From the NCBI GenBank assembly GCA_007844125.1, contig CM017561.1:63221256-63285255 (forward strand): DNA of 64,000 nt. The letters are read 5' to 3'. Positions 14,301 through 24,299 of the stretch are shown here, one piece after another. Positions within the stretch are counted from its first letter, which is position 1; every line of letters starts with the position of its first letter. The notes under the pieces were generated by a model. The model was not told the origin of the DNA. It searched no databases and saw nothing but the letters and a program-made list of their open reading frames with translations. A program made the position numbers and the translations under genes. The stretch comes from Sinonovacula constricta. Taxonomy: Eukaryota > Mollusca > Bivalvia > Cardiida > Solecurtidae.

Positions 14301-17300
14301 CTCCAGAACCAACTACCCCCGAACCAACTTCTCCAGAACCAACTACCCCCGAACCAACTTCTCCTGAACCAACTACACCGGAACAAACTACTCCTGAACC
14401 AACTACACCTGAACCAACTACACCCAACCTAACGACTCCTAAACAAACAACACCGAAACTGACTACTCCTGATCCAACATCACCTGTACCAACTACTCCC
14501 GAACCAAGTACACCATACATCACGACTCCCGAACTAACTACACCCGAACCAACTACTGAACCAACTACACCTGAACCAACTACACCAAGCCTCACGACTC
14601 CCGAACAAACTACACCGGAACTGACTACTCCTGGACCAACAACATCACAACCAACATCTCCCGAACCAACTACACCGGAATTAACGACACATAAACCTAC
14701 TACACCTGAAACAACCACACACGACCTCACGACTCCCGAACAAACTACACAGAAACTGACTACTCCTCAACCAACGACACCCGAACCGCCTACCCCAGAA
14801 CCAACAACACCGGAACACACTACTCATGAACCAACTACACCTGAACCAACTACACCCGACCTAACGACTCCTGAACTAACTACACCAGAACTCACTACAC
14901 CTGAACCAACTACATCAGACTTCACGACTCACGAACCAACTACACATGATCGCACAACTCCCGAACCAACGACACTTGACCTCACAACTCCCGAAACAGA
15001 TACACCCAAAACAACTACTCCTGAACGAACTACACCGAAATTAACGACTCTCGGGTCAACAACACCAGAACTGACGACTCAGGAACCAACTACACCCGAA
15101 ATGACGACCCTAGAGAGAATTACACCCGAACCGACGACTTCCAGTAATCCAGTATTTAGCTCCTGCGATGGTGTCGTTTACGACAGTCGATATTTCATCT
15201 GCTGTGCCAATACAATTGTCCCAGCTGTAGGGGGTCTTAGAACTCTCTGTTGTAAAGATAAGGCATATGACCCGAGAGCATACGTCTGTTGTGATAACAA
15301 AATACAAATTAAACACACTGGTGAGGATACATTTTGTTGTGGGACAAAAACCTACAATGCTCGTACAGAAACATGTTGCAATGGTGAAATTCGAACATCA
15401 TACGGAAGGAAGGCAACTTTGTGCTGCAATAAAGAAAGTTATGACAATAAATGCTTTGACTGCATTGATCAATCTGTTGTCCCCAAATATGATCCTGTAA
15501 GGGAGGTGTGTTGTAATGGAAATATAATGGAGAAACTTTACGGAAATAAAACTTGTTGCTGCAAACAAGAACAAATTGACGTTCTTGTTTCGGCATGCTG
15601 TAATGGTAATATTCTACCATTACCATCTGAATCGCCATGTGCTTGTTGTGGTGATGATCTCTTTAATGTGAAAAAGCAAATATGTTGTCGGGGACAAAGA
15701 AGAAAATTGCTATATGGGGAAGACACGGCATGCTGCGGGCAAAACGTTTTCAATACACAAACACAACTATGTTGTCGAGGAAAAATAGTCGAAAAAAGAA
15801 ATCAATTTGATACTGAATGTTGTCGAGGAAACCCATTTAACCCGCGCAAAGAACTGTGTTGTGGCAAGAAAGTGAATGAAATCCCTGAGTCCCCAAGCGT
15901 GTATGATTATCAGTGCTGCGGACAATCTATATACAACAGTGATACACATATTTGCTGCCAGCACAAAGTACATTTGTTAATTGAAGGACAGTCCACATTA
16001 TGTTGCGGTGATATGGCCTATAACTCACAGAGTGACACGTGCAATTATGGCATTGTAGAGGCGATAAGTTCTGATGCTGCTTTGTGTGGCAACGAAGTTT
16101 ATGATGTGGAAACAAACATATGTTGTGACAATACTCTTCAGCCTTTGTATGATGTTTCCCAAACACGGTGTTGTGGAAAAGAAAGTTACGATGCTAGAAA
16201 CAAAGTATGTTGCCTTGGATCTTTACACGAGAAAGAATATATGTCGACGGTTCATTGTTGTTTCGATAAGAGCTTTAATCCAAATACCCATATATGTTGT
16301 AACGGTCGAATCTTGCAAAAGGATAAGCCAAACGCCGATACATGCTGCGGATTACGTAACAATTATGACAGTAGAAACGAAATTTGCTGTAACGGACGCG
16401 TTCATCCCAAGGTGGCAGGTTACAATACTAGATGCTGCGACAGAAAGAAATACGATCCCTCAAATAAGATTTGTTGTCATGGAAAGATATCTCGGAGAAT
16501 TTACGGAAATCTCACAGCTTGCTGCGGAAAACAAACATACAATACATTAACAGAGCGTTGTTGTAATGACATAGTTTTTGGTAAACAGCATCCGAGTGTT
16601 ACGACACCAGAACCAATCAGCTCTTCTGAATATGAACAGAGAACAACCAATGCCTATCAAACAACATTTTCAGAACAAATTACTTTTATACCTACAAGTA
16701 CAAAACCAACAACTCTAGAGCCAACAACCCCGGAACCAACAACTCCAGTACCAACATTCCCGGAACCAACAACTCAAGAACCAACAAGTCCGGAACCACC
16801 AACTCCAGAACCACCAACTTCAGAACCAACAACTTCAGAACCAGCAACCCCAGAACCAACAACTCCAGAACCACCAACTCCAGAACCAACAACCCCGGAA
16901 CCACCAACTCCAGAACCACCAACTTCAGAACCAACAACTTCAGAACCAACAACCCCAGAACCAACAACCCCAGAACCACCAACTCCAGAACCACCAACTT
17001 CAGAACCAACAACTTCAGAACCAACAACCCCAGAACCAACAACTCCAGAACCAACAATTCCAGAACCTACTACTACAAAACTGACCACCGACATATCAAC
17101 GACTCCTGAACCGACAACACCAGATCCACCTATTCCCACCCAGACAACTCCAAAACCGACAACTCTAAAACCAACAACACCTGAACCAACAAACCCAGAA
17201 CCAACAACTCCAGAACCAACTACCACAGAACCAACAACTCAAGAACCAACAACTCAAGTACCAACAACTTCAGAACCAACAACCCCGCGACCAACAAATC

Positions 17301-20300
17301 CAGACCCAACATCCCCGGAACCAACTACTGAAAAAGTGACTACCGACATACCAACGACTCCAGAACCCACAACACCAGGTCCACCTATTCCCACACAGAC
17401 AACTCCAGAAGAAACGACTCCTGTTGACCCTGTTCTTAGCTCTTGCAATAATGTTGTTTACGACAGTCGATATTTCATCTGCTGTGCCAATACAATTGTC
17501 CCAGCTGTAGAGGGTCTTAAAACTCTCTGTTGTAAAGATAAGGCATATGACCCGAGAGCATACGTCTGTTGTGATAACAAAATACAAATTAAACACACTG
17601 GTGAGGAAACATTTTGTTGTGGGAAAAAAACCTACAATGCTCGTACAGAAACATGTTGCAATGGTGAAATTAGACCATCATACGGAAGGAAGGCAACTTC
17701 GTGCTGCAATAAAGAAAGTTATGACAATAAATGCTTTGACTGCATTGATCAATCTGTTGTTCCCAAATATGATCCTGTAAGGGAGGTTTGTTGTAATGGA
17801 AATATAATGGAGAAACTTTACGGAAATAAAACTTGTTGCTGCAAACAAGAACAAATTGACGTTCTTGTTTCGGCATGCTGTAATGGTAATGTTCTACCAC
17901 TACCATCTGAATCGCCATGTGCTTGTTGTGGTGATGATCTCTTTAATGTGAAAAAGCAAATATGTTGTCGGGGACAAAGAAGAAAATTGCTATATGGGGA
18001 AGACACGGCATGCTGCGGACAAAACGTTTTCAATACACAAACACAACTATGTTGTCGAGGAAAAATAGTCGAAAAAAGAAATCAATTTGATACTGAATGT
18101 TGTCGAGGAAACCCATTTAACCCGCGCAAAGAACTGTGTTGTGGCAAGAAAGTGAATGAAATCCCAGAGTCCCCAAGCGTGTATGATTATCAGTGCTGCG
18201 GACAATCTATATACAACAGTGATACACATATTTGCTGCCAGCACAAAGTACATTTGTTAATTGAAGGACAGTCCACATTATGTTGCGGTGATATGGCCTT
18301 TAACTCACAGAGTGACACGTGCAATTATGGCATTGTAGAGGCGATAAGTTCTGATGCTGCTTTGTGTGGCAACGAAGTTTATGATGTGGAAACACATATA
18401 TGTTGTGACAATACTCTTCAGCCTTTGTATGATGTTTCCCAAACACGGTGTTGTGGAAAAGAAAGTTATGATGCTAGAAACAAAGTATGTTGCCTTGGAT
18501 CTTTACACGAGAAAGAATATATGTCGACGGTTCATTGTTGTTCCGATAAGAGCTTTAATCCAAATACCCATATATGTTGTAACGGACGAATCCAGCAAAA
18601 GGACAAGCCAAACAGCGATACATGCTGCGGATTACGCAATAATTACGACAGTAGAAATGAAATTTGCTGCAACGGACGCGTTCATCCCATGGTGGCAGGA
18701 TACAATACTAGATGCTGTGACAGAAAGAAATACGATCCCACAAATAAAATTTGTTGTGATGGAAAAATTTCTCGGAGAAGTTATGGAAATCTCACGGCCT
18801 GCTGTGGAAAGCAATCATACAATACATTGACAGAGCGTTGTTGTGATGACATAGTTTTTGGTAAACAGCATCCGAGTGTCACGACACCAGAACCAAACAG
18901 CTCTTCTGAATATGAACTTAGTACAACTCATGGATATCAAATCACCATATCTTCCAGTGAACGAGAAACAACTTCGACCCAAACAATACACGAAACAACA
19001 ACGTATCTTGAAGAATCATCGCCTCAAATGGAATCCAACACAACACCATATGAAGATATATCGATAACAACGCCGGGTTGGTTTAAAGATCCTACAACAG
19101 TTGATGACGATGATGACCAAACAGCATGTCACCAGATATTTGTTGATATGGAACGGCTTGAAAAGAGGTTGATGAAGCTAAGGAAAAGTAGGCGCAATTT
19201 ATCAAAGGAGATAGATAAACTTGGGAACCGTAAAAATCGCATTGAATCTAATAAGGTTGAAAATGAGCAGATTCTAAATGAACTAAATGAATTACTTAAA
19301 AGGATTGTGAAAAGAAGACAACGAATCATGCGGCGATTAGATACACTGAAACAACAAAAGGAAGAACTCGGGGAAATATTTAAGCGACTAAAGCGTCGAC
19401 TGGAACGTATAACACAAGATGTGGAAGAATACGAGATGCAAGTAAAGCAACTAACGGAACAAATAGCTATGCTTTCTGATAGGAGAGAGAAAACAAGAGC
19501 CAGACAAACACTACTGAGATTGCTGAAAAAAGTTAAAAATTTAAAATCACAAAAATCTCAAATAGAACAGCAGATAGAGTCTGTACTTACAAGGTTACGA
19601 AATGAGGAAGAAGCATCTAACAGGCTAGATGAACTTACAGACAAACTGGACAAAGTTAACGAAAGAATAGACGAGCTTAAAGCCAAAACTGGATCAAATG
19701 GTGTGACTAAAGACAGTATTGATAATGATAATAAAATAAATGGAAGTAACAAGAAACAAAAACAAAAGAGACTAAAGAAAAAGAAAACGAATAAGGAGGA
19801 AGAGTTAAATATACTTCAAGAAAACGATATCAAAGCAACATCTATAATAAAAAAGCGAAAACAACTTAAAAAACAAATCATTGAGGATATTAGTCAAAGC
19901 ACAGAAGACATTGACTCAAAGAAACAATTCCTTAAAGTTGCAAAGAAAAAATTGAAAAAGAAGTTTGTTCTCATTAGGAAATTTAAAGAGCTTTTATCAG
20001 CAGAAAATATAGATGAAGAAACAAAACAAAACTTGATCAAAAAGATTAAGATTTTAAAGAAAACAGTTAAAAAAAATAAAGACCTAATTGAGCAAATTAA
20101 AGAAGACATAAAACTTCTAGAAGGTCAAGAACAAGATATATCACAGACACTCGAGGAGGCGAAGCAAGGAATAAAGAAAGTTGTGGCCAAGCGAGTTCAA
20201 ATACGTGAGCGTATTGAAGAGCTTAACGCAGAGATCGAAAAAATACAAAGACGACTTAATTCTATCAAAAGCAACTTACTCGACATTGATTCTAAATACA

Positions 20301-20905
20301 ATGAGCTAGAGACAGAAATTGTGGACACTGGTAGCACGAAAAGTGCAAGATCATTGAAAGAAAGGCTCAAAATTCTGAAAAAGAAACGAAAACAACTTGA
20401 AAATATGATTGAAGAACTATCATCCCAACTTGAGTCAGACACAGTTGAACTTAATGATTTAATCGCGCTTAATAGGAATTTGGACGGAGTTGAAGAACGT
20501 TTAAGAAAGCTGCGACTAAGAATTTCAGCTCTAAAAGACACTGATGAAAAAAAAGAATTACATGTGCAAATTGATGAACTTGAACGTATGTTGGAAGAAA
20601 TCGAAAATAATAAGGATGGATCTATAGGGTATATCACAAGGATTCAACAACGTCTGGATAATATACAGGATCAGTGTGATGCAATGGAAAGGCTTATTAA
20701 TCGCTTAGAACAGGCTTCTGAAGCACTGAAAAGTAAAGCAAAATCTATACGCTCACAGAAAAAAGAGCTTAAAAGTAAGGTTCAAAAGAAGAAAAATCGA
20801 CTAGATAAAGTAAACGGTAATATTTCAAGTGCTGAGGACAAGAAAGCAAAGAAGACTAAGAAGATCGACCTTATAAAGAAAAAGCTAAACAGTCTGAATG
20901 AATGA
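57..20905 (+). CDS. Giant secreted galaxin/VWA/mucin-like/coiled-coil protein (13 exons, about 3,552 aa)
   Basis: Proposed coding exons: 57-126, 1893-1904, 2482-2603, 3496-3760, 4394-4981, 5646-5660, 6035-6724, 7732-8319, 8605-8619, 11741-12235, 12440-12680, 13060-13391 and 13680-20905. All have GT/AG borders and compatible phases; they sum to 10,659 nt including TGA. The protein starts with a hydrophobic signal peptide (MASDFLCCFVLFLCSIVATEA). It then has Cys-Cys galaxin-like repeats, three VWA domains (about residues 157-352, 588-783, 954-1144), a Thr/Pro tract, two long galaxin blocks separated by a second Thr/Pro tract, and a C-terminal coiled coil. I see no transmembrane segment. Galaxins are extracellular matrix proteins first described from coral skeleton and also reported in molluscs; VWA domains bind matrix ligands through a MIDAS metal site. 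A role in shell, mucus or adhesive matrix is an inference. The exon chain needs cDNA support; the individual exons are strong. Confidence 0.85.
1935..2190. repeat. Three-copy tandem repeat, about 90-100 bp
   Basis: Three imperfect copies, each with a GATGTATATAAA-like start, a CACAACAC segment, an ACTCTTCTTCG segment and an ATGTTAAGATA end, in intron 2. No coding potential seen. Confidence 0.6.
2323..2360. repeat. (GAT)n microsatellite
   Basis: A run of GAT triplets in intron 2; a shorter one occurs at about 29648-29669. Confidence 0.85.
2482..3760 (+). CDS. Exons 3-4: N-terminal galaxin-like repeats
   Basis: Exon 3 (2482-2603) and exon 4 (3496-3760) join in phase 0. They encode repeats of the form Cys-Cys-Gly-x-x-x-Tyr-x-Pro followed 5-10 residues later by another Cys-Cys, for example FNCCGQEPYDP then HICCGGNI. 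One repeat has the variant HCYTC and another a triple CCC. This di-cysteine spacing is the galaxin signature. The same exon type recurs at 6035-6724 and 11741-12235, each time just before a VWA exon, so the gene is built of repeated galaxin + VWA modules. Confidence 0.8.
4394..4981 (+). CDS. Exon 5: VWA domain 1
   Basis: A 588-bp phase 1-1 exon encoding one complete von Willebrand factor A domain. The MIDAS elements are visible: DYSES (DxSxS) near the start, GGTRT in the middle and VTDG for the third metal ligand, followed by the typical IAIGVG strand. The domain ends in LPCKG. A 15-bp microexon (5646-5660; Glu-Tyr-Pro-Gln-His) follows. The exon differs from VWA 2 (7732-8319) at only five bases by my count. 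Confidence 0.9.
6035..6724 (+). CDS. Exon 7: second galaxin-like repeat block
   Basis: A 690-bp phase 1-1 exon, about 230 residues, wholly made of Cys-Cys repeats such as NQLCCNGI, DECCGSSF, HVCCSGTV and STHMCCGGV. Two repeats are irregular (SNVCYICENG and LCLACING), matching the CYTC variant in exon 4. This shows the block is a copy of the same ancestral array. It ends at TGCTGTC with a GTAAGT donor at 6725. Confidence 0.85.
7732..8319 (+). CDS. Exon 8: VWA domain 2
   Basis: Same length (588 bp), phase and motifs as exon 5: DYSES, GGTRT and VTDG. Of the five base differences only one changes a residue (Asn to Asp after the DYSES segment). A 15-bp microexon (8605-8619; Glu-Phe-Pro-Gln-His) follows, parallel to exon 6. 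The next intron (8620-11740) is 3.1 kb and full of repeats. Confidence 0.9.
8825..9545. repeat. CTGT microsatellite plus 170-bp tandem repeat rich in AGGTCA half-sites
   Basis: In intron 9. A CTGTC/CCGTC run (8870-8935) is followed by about three and a half copies of a 170-177 bp unit. Each unit starts near GTGTCCGCTCA (8936, 9113, 9283, 9451). Within units are TCATTTCTTGAGG, GACGTGTCGCGC, GGTCGGTTACTCGAA and clustered AGGTCA-type hexamers. I recognise this style of repeat from mollusc genomes, but cannot name the family. Confidence 0.7.
10339..10548 (-). mobile_element. tRNA-derived SINE (family 2, Leu/Ser-like head)
   Basis: Read on the minus strand from 10548, it has an A box TGGCCGAACGG, a B box GGTTCGCGTCC and then a non-tRNA body with GGTCTTCCAG and GCCAATATGACCATTATTG. 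The tail motifs recur at 53110-53285 (+) and in fragments at about 21898 and 38760. It sits in intron 9 of the galaxin/VWA gene. Confidence 0.7.
11741..12235 (+). CDS. Exon 10: third galaxin-like repeat block
   Basis: A 495-bp phase 1-1 exon with repeats such as TEMCCNGVV, LQCCGEVSINP, HECCIG, HVCCHGVI and YTACCGEISYD. It carries the same irregular RCNECLEA repeat and triple-Cys NCCCETVLFD repeat as exons 4 and 7, so the module order is conserved. It ends at an Ala-type phase 1 donor GTAAGT at 12236. Confidence 0.85.
12440..13391 (+). CDS. Exons 11-12: VWA domain 3, divergent and split by an intron
   Basis: Exon 11 (12440-12680) and exon 12 (13060-13391) join through an AG/A phase 2 junction. 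They encode a third VWA domain: DQSES for DxSxS, SGESR where copies 1-2 have GGTRT (Thr to Ser), and ATDGM for the third ligand, then VSVGIGD. It is clearly older than copies 1 and 2. It is the only copy with an internal intron, and no microexon follows it. Confidence 0.85.
13680..20905 (+). CDS. Exon 13: 7.2-kb terminal exon (mucin tracts, two galaxin blocks, coiled coil)
   Basis: The frame is open from 13499, but the exon most likely starts at 13680, after a pyrimidine-rich acceptor ending TTACTTCCAG. The phase 1 junction gives Asp-Glu-Pro-Leu-Pro. In order it encodes Thr/Pro tract 1 (to about 15140), galaxin block A (about 15143-16605), Thr/Pro tract 2 (to about 17428), galaxin block B (to about 18885), a Ser/Thr linker ending in DDDDD, and a coiled coil to the TGA at 20903-20905. 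It supplies two thirds of the protein. Opposite-strand open frames here (Val/Gly/Ser-rich) are shadows of the Thr-Pro codons. Confidence 0.88.
13707..15142 (+). repeat. Thr/Pro mucin-like tract 1 (TTPEP-type repeats)
   Basis: About 480 residues of degenerate TTPEP, TTPEL, TTPDL, TSPEP and similar five-residue units, coded by a roughly 15-bp tandem repeat. Such Thr/Pro/Ser tracts are normally heavily O-glycosylated and extended. Longer periodicities are visible, for example the segment around 13990-14150 resembles 14590-14760, so blocks of units were duplicated. Confidence 0.85.
15143..16605 (+). repeat. Galaxin block A
   Basis: About 490 residues of Cys-Cys repeats beginning at SSCDGVVYDSRYFICC and ending before GKQHPSVTTPEP. 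Typical units are ETCCNGEIR, ACCGQNVFN and LCCRGKIVE, with the same irregular FDCIDQ repeat as the upstream blocks. One unit has lost its paired Cys (SDTCNYG). A copy with few changes lies exactly 2,280 bp downstream. Confidence 0.85.
16606..17430 (+). repeat. Thr/Pro mucin-like tract 2
   Basis: About 275 residues dominated by TTPEP, PTPEP and TTSEP units, with the 15-bp repeat more homogeneous than in tract 1 (nearly identical runs at 16800-17050). It links galaxin blocks A and B. It probably arose when a tract-plus-block unit was duplicated and then expanded on its own. Confidence 0.85.
17428..18885 (+). repeat. Galaxin block B (near-identical copy of block A)
   Basis: Begins SSCNNVVYDSRYFICC. 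It matches block A base for base over most of its length at a constant offset of 2,280 bp, with scattered substitutions and no frameshift. Differences cluster toward the 3' end (for example HGKISRRIYG versus DGKISRRSYG). Even the unit with the lost Cys pair is shared, so the duplication followed that loss. Confidence 0.85.
19120..20902 (+). other. C-terminal coiled-coil domain (about 590 aa)
   Basis: After the DDDDD linker the composition switches to Lys/Glu/Leu/Ile with few Cys or Pro and clear heptad spacing, for example MERLEKRLMKLRKSRRNL and LRKLRLRISALKD. Short charged breaks (about 19690-19800, Lys/Asn-rich) interrupt it. This looks like a long alpha-helical rod for multimerisation. It is unusual after mucin and galaxin domains, but the reading frame is continuous with them in one exon. 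Confidence 0.8.
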
Positions 20906-20958
20906 CCTGCAAAAAATGCTGGTAAGAAACTGTTTACATTCACTGGTTACTTTCTAAA

Positions 20959-20964
20959 AATAAA
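20959..20964 (+). promoter_or_regulatory. Poly(A) signal AATAAA of the galaxin/VWA gene
   Basis: AATAAA lies 54 bases after the stop codon and is the first canonical signal downstream, consistent with a short 3' UTR. Confidence 0.5.
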
Positions 20965-21054
20965 GTTGGTCTCCATACTTTATACATCGCATTTGGAACC
21001 ATTTAGTGATGTCACATGTAAATGCATGATGTCAGGAAATTTAAAAAATGTGAC

Positions 21055-21137
21055 TATAAATATTTCAGTTTTGCATAAGTGACCGGATAATAACCTATAA
21101 ATATTTCAGTTTTGCATAAGTGACCGGATAATAACGC
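21055..21137. repeat. 41-bp direct duplication
   Basis: Two identical adjacent copies of a unit beginning TATAAATATTTCAG, separated by 41 bp, about 150 bp downstream of the galaxin/VWA gene. Confidence 0.85.
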
Positions 21138-21138
21138 C

Positions 21139-23149
21139 CAGAGTTGCACTTACATGTATAGTAGAATTGCCATGATGACCATAGGTGATTTATAATTAGG
21201 CATCTGAACCTCACCGGTTGTTCTTTTTTTATTTTTTGTTAATATCACATGCCCTCTGAATTCTAAGTATTTTGACTGGTCGATCGCTAGTCAGTCAAGT
21301 GTGAGTCAATATCAAGCATTCTTATACCTCAATATATCTATTTCTATTTATAATTGTCATAAGCATTAAAATTGGTCTGTTTAAATACTTATGCTGACCG
21401 CATTACTAGTATTTATTTCTATATGTAATTCCTTAGAAAATTCACAATTTATTTTTAAGGAAGAAAGTACAAAGAAAATGAATCTTAATGCATTAGAACC
21501 AACAAAATCTTAAAATAAATTTTATCATTAATGACTGTGACCTAAGTTTTATACTCTTGGTCTGATACAATTGGTGTTAAATTTGTTCCAATTAACACAT
21601 GGAAAGATTATTTAGTATTATTCCTAAAACCTAAATCAGTTATTATCTCAGGTATGTCATAACAAATGACACTGTGATTCTCATCTTAACGCATTAACTT
21701 GCATACTTCTGCAGCAAATCACACAAAATATTTATCCTAACTGTTATGCTGTAACAATTTAAAAAAATCAAATACATTTAGTTTCCTTTGCTTTGTCATT
21801 TCAATTTATGAACTATATTGTTGGTAAGTTGGGAAGCAAATTAAAAAAAAAACCTTCTTAAAATTAAATATTTAGTACCGCACTATGTGAATAACTAAGG
21901 GGGCACCTGTGGGTTCTATGTGGGTTCGAGTCCCAGTAAGTGTGGAGGACTTAATTTTGGTAGGTCTTCCAGATGACCTGTTGTGTTCCAGTGGCTTGAT
22001 CTAGACATTTTTCTTCCTTAAAAACAGTTTGGAAAGATGTGTTAAAACATAACTGAAGTGGGCGTGTCCACAGTTTAAGTAAACAGTTGTTGAATTCAGT
22101 TCTTGTTGTGAGTAAATAAGGTTTTAGCATTGACAAGAATTGCTTTGTTACTTTAAGCTGAAATTCATCAGAAACATGTATACGGGTTGATTCTTACATT
22201 GTAGTTTGCTCTTGTTCATCCTTTATCCACGTATGTCTCTGTGTGAATAAATTAACCAAGTTTGCCTTTAATGGATATGCACATGGGCCGACCTTGTTCA
22301 TACAGCATAAACATCAGCAGAATCAGGATTAATCCTACAAGATACTCCTTACTTTTTGGTTTGTGGTAAAATTTACAAATAACATTTTTCATTTCTCTAT
22401 AGTTTATATCCTATTTCTGATGAACACTTTAAGAAAGTTATGTTTTTTTGTTTGTCATTTTATATTAAAAACTGAGAAAGCATTACAGAATTATAACATC
22501 TATATGTGATTATGAATAAAGTTATCCTATTATCTTAGAATGTTGAATAATTTCCAATGAGAGACATTCATGAATAGTCTCCCCTGAATAATCCCTAAAT
22601 GCAAGTAGGTCCTTTCATTTGTTTTACTCGGTTTTTATGCTTGTGCTCTTTGGAATGTATGTGGACTTATCTGTCTTTCTTGTGATACGCAGGTTACCCA
22701 TCATCAACAAACATTTCAATTTTCTTTTTTTAATAACAAATCTCTAAAAGTATGTAAATGAATTTTAAGCTTATAATTGTGCAATTGTAAGAAATTTCAC
22801 TATTTGTTATTGCAATGTCTACAAAGGAACAGGCGATAAAGTCCAAGAATTTCAACTAAAAGGACCTAACTACTATTTGGAATACTTCGGATATTATCTA
22901 ACAAGGGAAACAAATTTCAATTTCACCAATGTACCACATTAGAAGAATGTTTTAATCACACCGGAAAGAAGTGAGATGTATCTTTACAAAGCTCATACAA
23001 AATGTTTACTAAATCACACAAGTTTATTTAAAACCTTTTTTTATAGGGAATGATTTTCTCTTTTATAGATCTTTTATAAAATCGAAACTAGTCAAATGAA
23101 TGCTACTTAATAAGTAGATTTAGCTCATTTTTTACTTTTTTTGTTTCAG
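21139..23149. other. Intergenic, AT-rich, no gene seen
   Basis: No frame longer than about 60 codons with protein-like composition. The only recognisable item is a SINE fragment at 21890-22000 (B box GGTTCGAGTCCC and a GGTCTTCCAGATGACC tail). Confidence 0.5.
21890..22000 (+). mobile_element. SINE fragment (family 2-like)
   Basis: The B box GGTTCGAGTCCC is followed by a segment with GGTCTTCCAGATGACCTG, parallel to the full copy at 10339-10548. The A box region is not preserved. Confidence 0.5.
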
Positions 23150-23190
23150 CTCAACTGGATGACGACCCTCCCCTAACCGAATCAGGATAG
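23150..23190 (+). CDS. Possible orphan terminal exon (acceptor, short acidic tail, stop)
   Basis: A strong acceptor (TTTACTTTTTTTGTTTCAG) is followed by a 41-base frame reading QLDDDPPLTESG and TAG. AATAAA signals lie at about 23361 and 23437. This looks like the last exon of a plus-strand gene, but I found no upstream exons to join to it. It may be an alternative 3' exon of the galaxin/VWA gene or simply chance. Confidence 0.2.
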
Positions 23191-23679
23191 TGACCACTTG
23201 AAATGTCATGAATTGTGTCATTTCTTGTAAATTTTCTCCCTTTCTAAATATAATCCCTTTCCTAGCATGAAAATGACTTAGTTATTAATTTAAAAGCCTG
23301 TTTTGCATTAAAAGTCATCAAGCCAAAAGCTATCAATGTTTTGCATTATGCACAATGTGAAATAAAATTAAGAGTAGTTTATCTACATTACAAGTGATGT
23401 TTTGTTATGTTGGGATGAAGACACACTTTAACCAAATAAAATGTTGCAGTGATTGGAATAGTATACTTCAAAAAAAATATTTACAACTGAACTGCATAAT
23501 CCTGACACCTGGTCATCCAGTCCTAATAGTAATAATTTGAAGCTGCTAATAGTTCTGCTTTAATATGATACAGGAAAGCAAACAATCTGTACTTCCATGT
23601 ATCTAAATTATTGCTTTACTATGGAGCCCATCTGAATTTTGTTTATACCTTTATACCTGACATAAGCTTAAATGTTGAT

Positions 23680-23760
23680 GCCGCACAACAGACGATGGAA
23701 GACCGACGAAGGGACTGACGAAGGGGTATAAGAAAAGCTCACCTTGAGCACGTTGTGCCC
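23680..23760. repeat. Fragment of a dispersed repeat (GACGAAGG / AAGCTCACCTTGAGCAC)
   Basis: A CG-rich patch in AT-rich sequence with two GACGAAGG direct copies, ending in AGCTCACCTTGAGCACGT. I associate this tract with short DNA-transposon-derived repeats in bivalves; the ends are not defined here. Confidence 0.3.
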
Positions 23761-24293
23761 ATTACACACACAATTACAAAGCATAAATACCTTTAAATTG
23801 TGTGAAATGATTGATCACAAATTTAACATTCCTCCTTTTGTCAGAGTTGTCAAATGTAAACAAATGGCCTTGTGCAGGGAATTGTGCTCTCTGACAGGTC
23901 AGGTCATTGAGAACAGTTATTTCTGGGCATAGTCATTGATCAGTCAATTTACCAAGTGCCAGTCATAACCTCTAAAAGAGCCTTTCACTTTTCTCATGTT
24001 TAGACCACAGTGGCCAATACTTCACCATGTAACCATCTCTTCATGATGTAGTCATAATTCACCATGTGAATTTGCAGTCTTATTTTGAGACTACTCAGCA
24101 TACTGCTTACAAACTCTGTATTTCAGAATCTGACTAATTTACTTCATGTAGTAGCCATGATTCACCATGTACCACTGATGCACCATACAAAAAGGGCACT
24201 GGCTTTGTGCAGTCTTTATGTTGAGACTATGATAAGCATACTGCTTATATTCCCCCTCGTTAAAAATTTTACTAATAGTTCATCATGTTCCAT

Positions 24294-24299
24294 TTATTC
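24294..24299 (-). promoter_or_regulatory. AATAAA overlapping the ACTR8 stop codon
   Basis: On the minus strand the end reads TGAATAAATGG, so an AATAAA begins inside the stop codon. It could act as a poly(A) signal with an extremely short 3' UTR, but a more distal signal may be used instead. Confidence 0.3.

Noticed and set aside
13648..14730. Long minus-strand ORFs rich in Val/Gly/Ser (187 and 156 aa), and similar ones at 16692-17448
   Set aside because: They are the mirror of the Thr-Pro-Glu codon repeat; the repeat has no stops on either strand, and there is no start context or domain.
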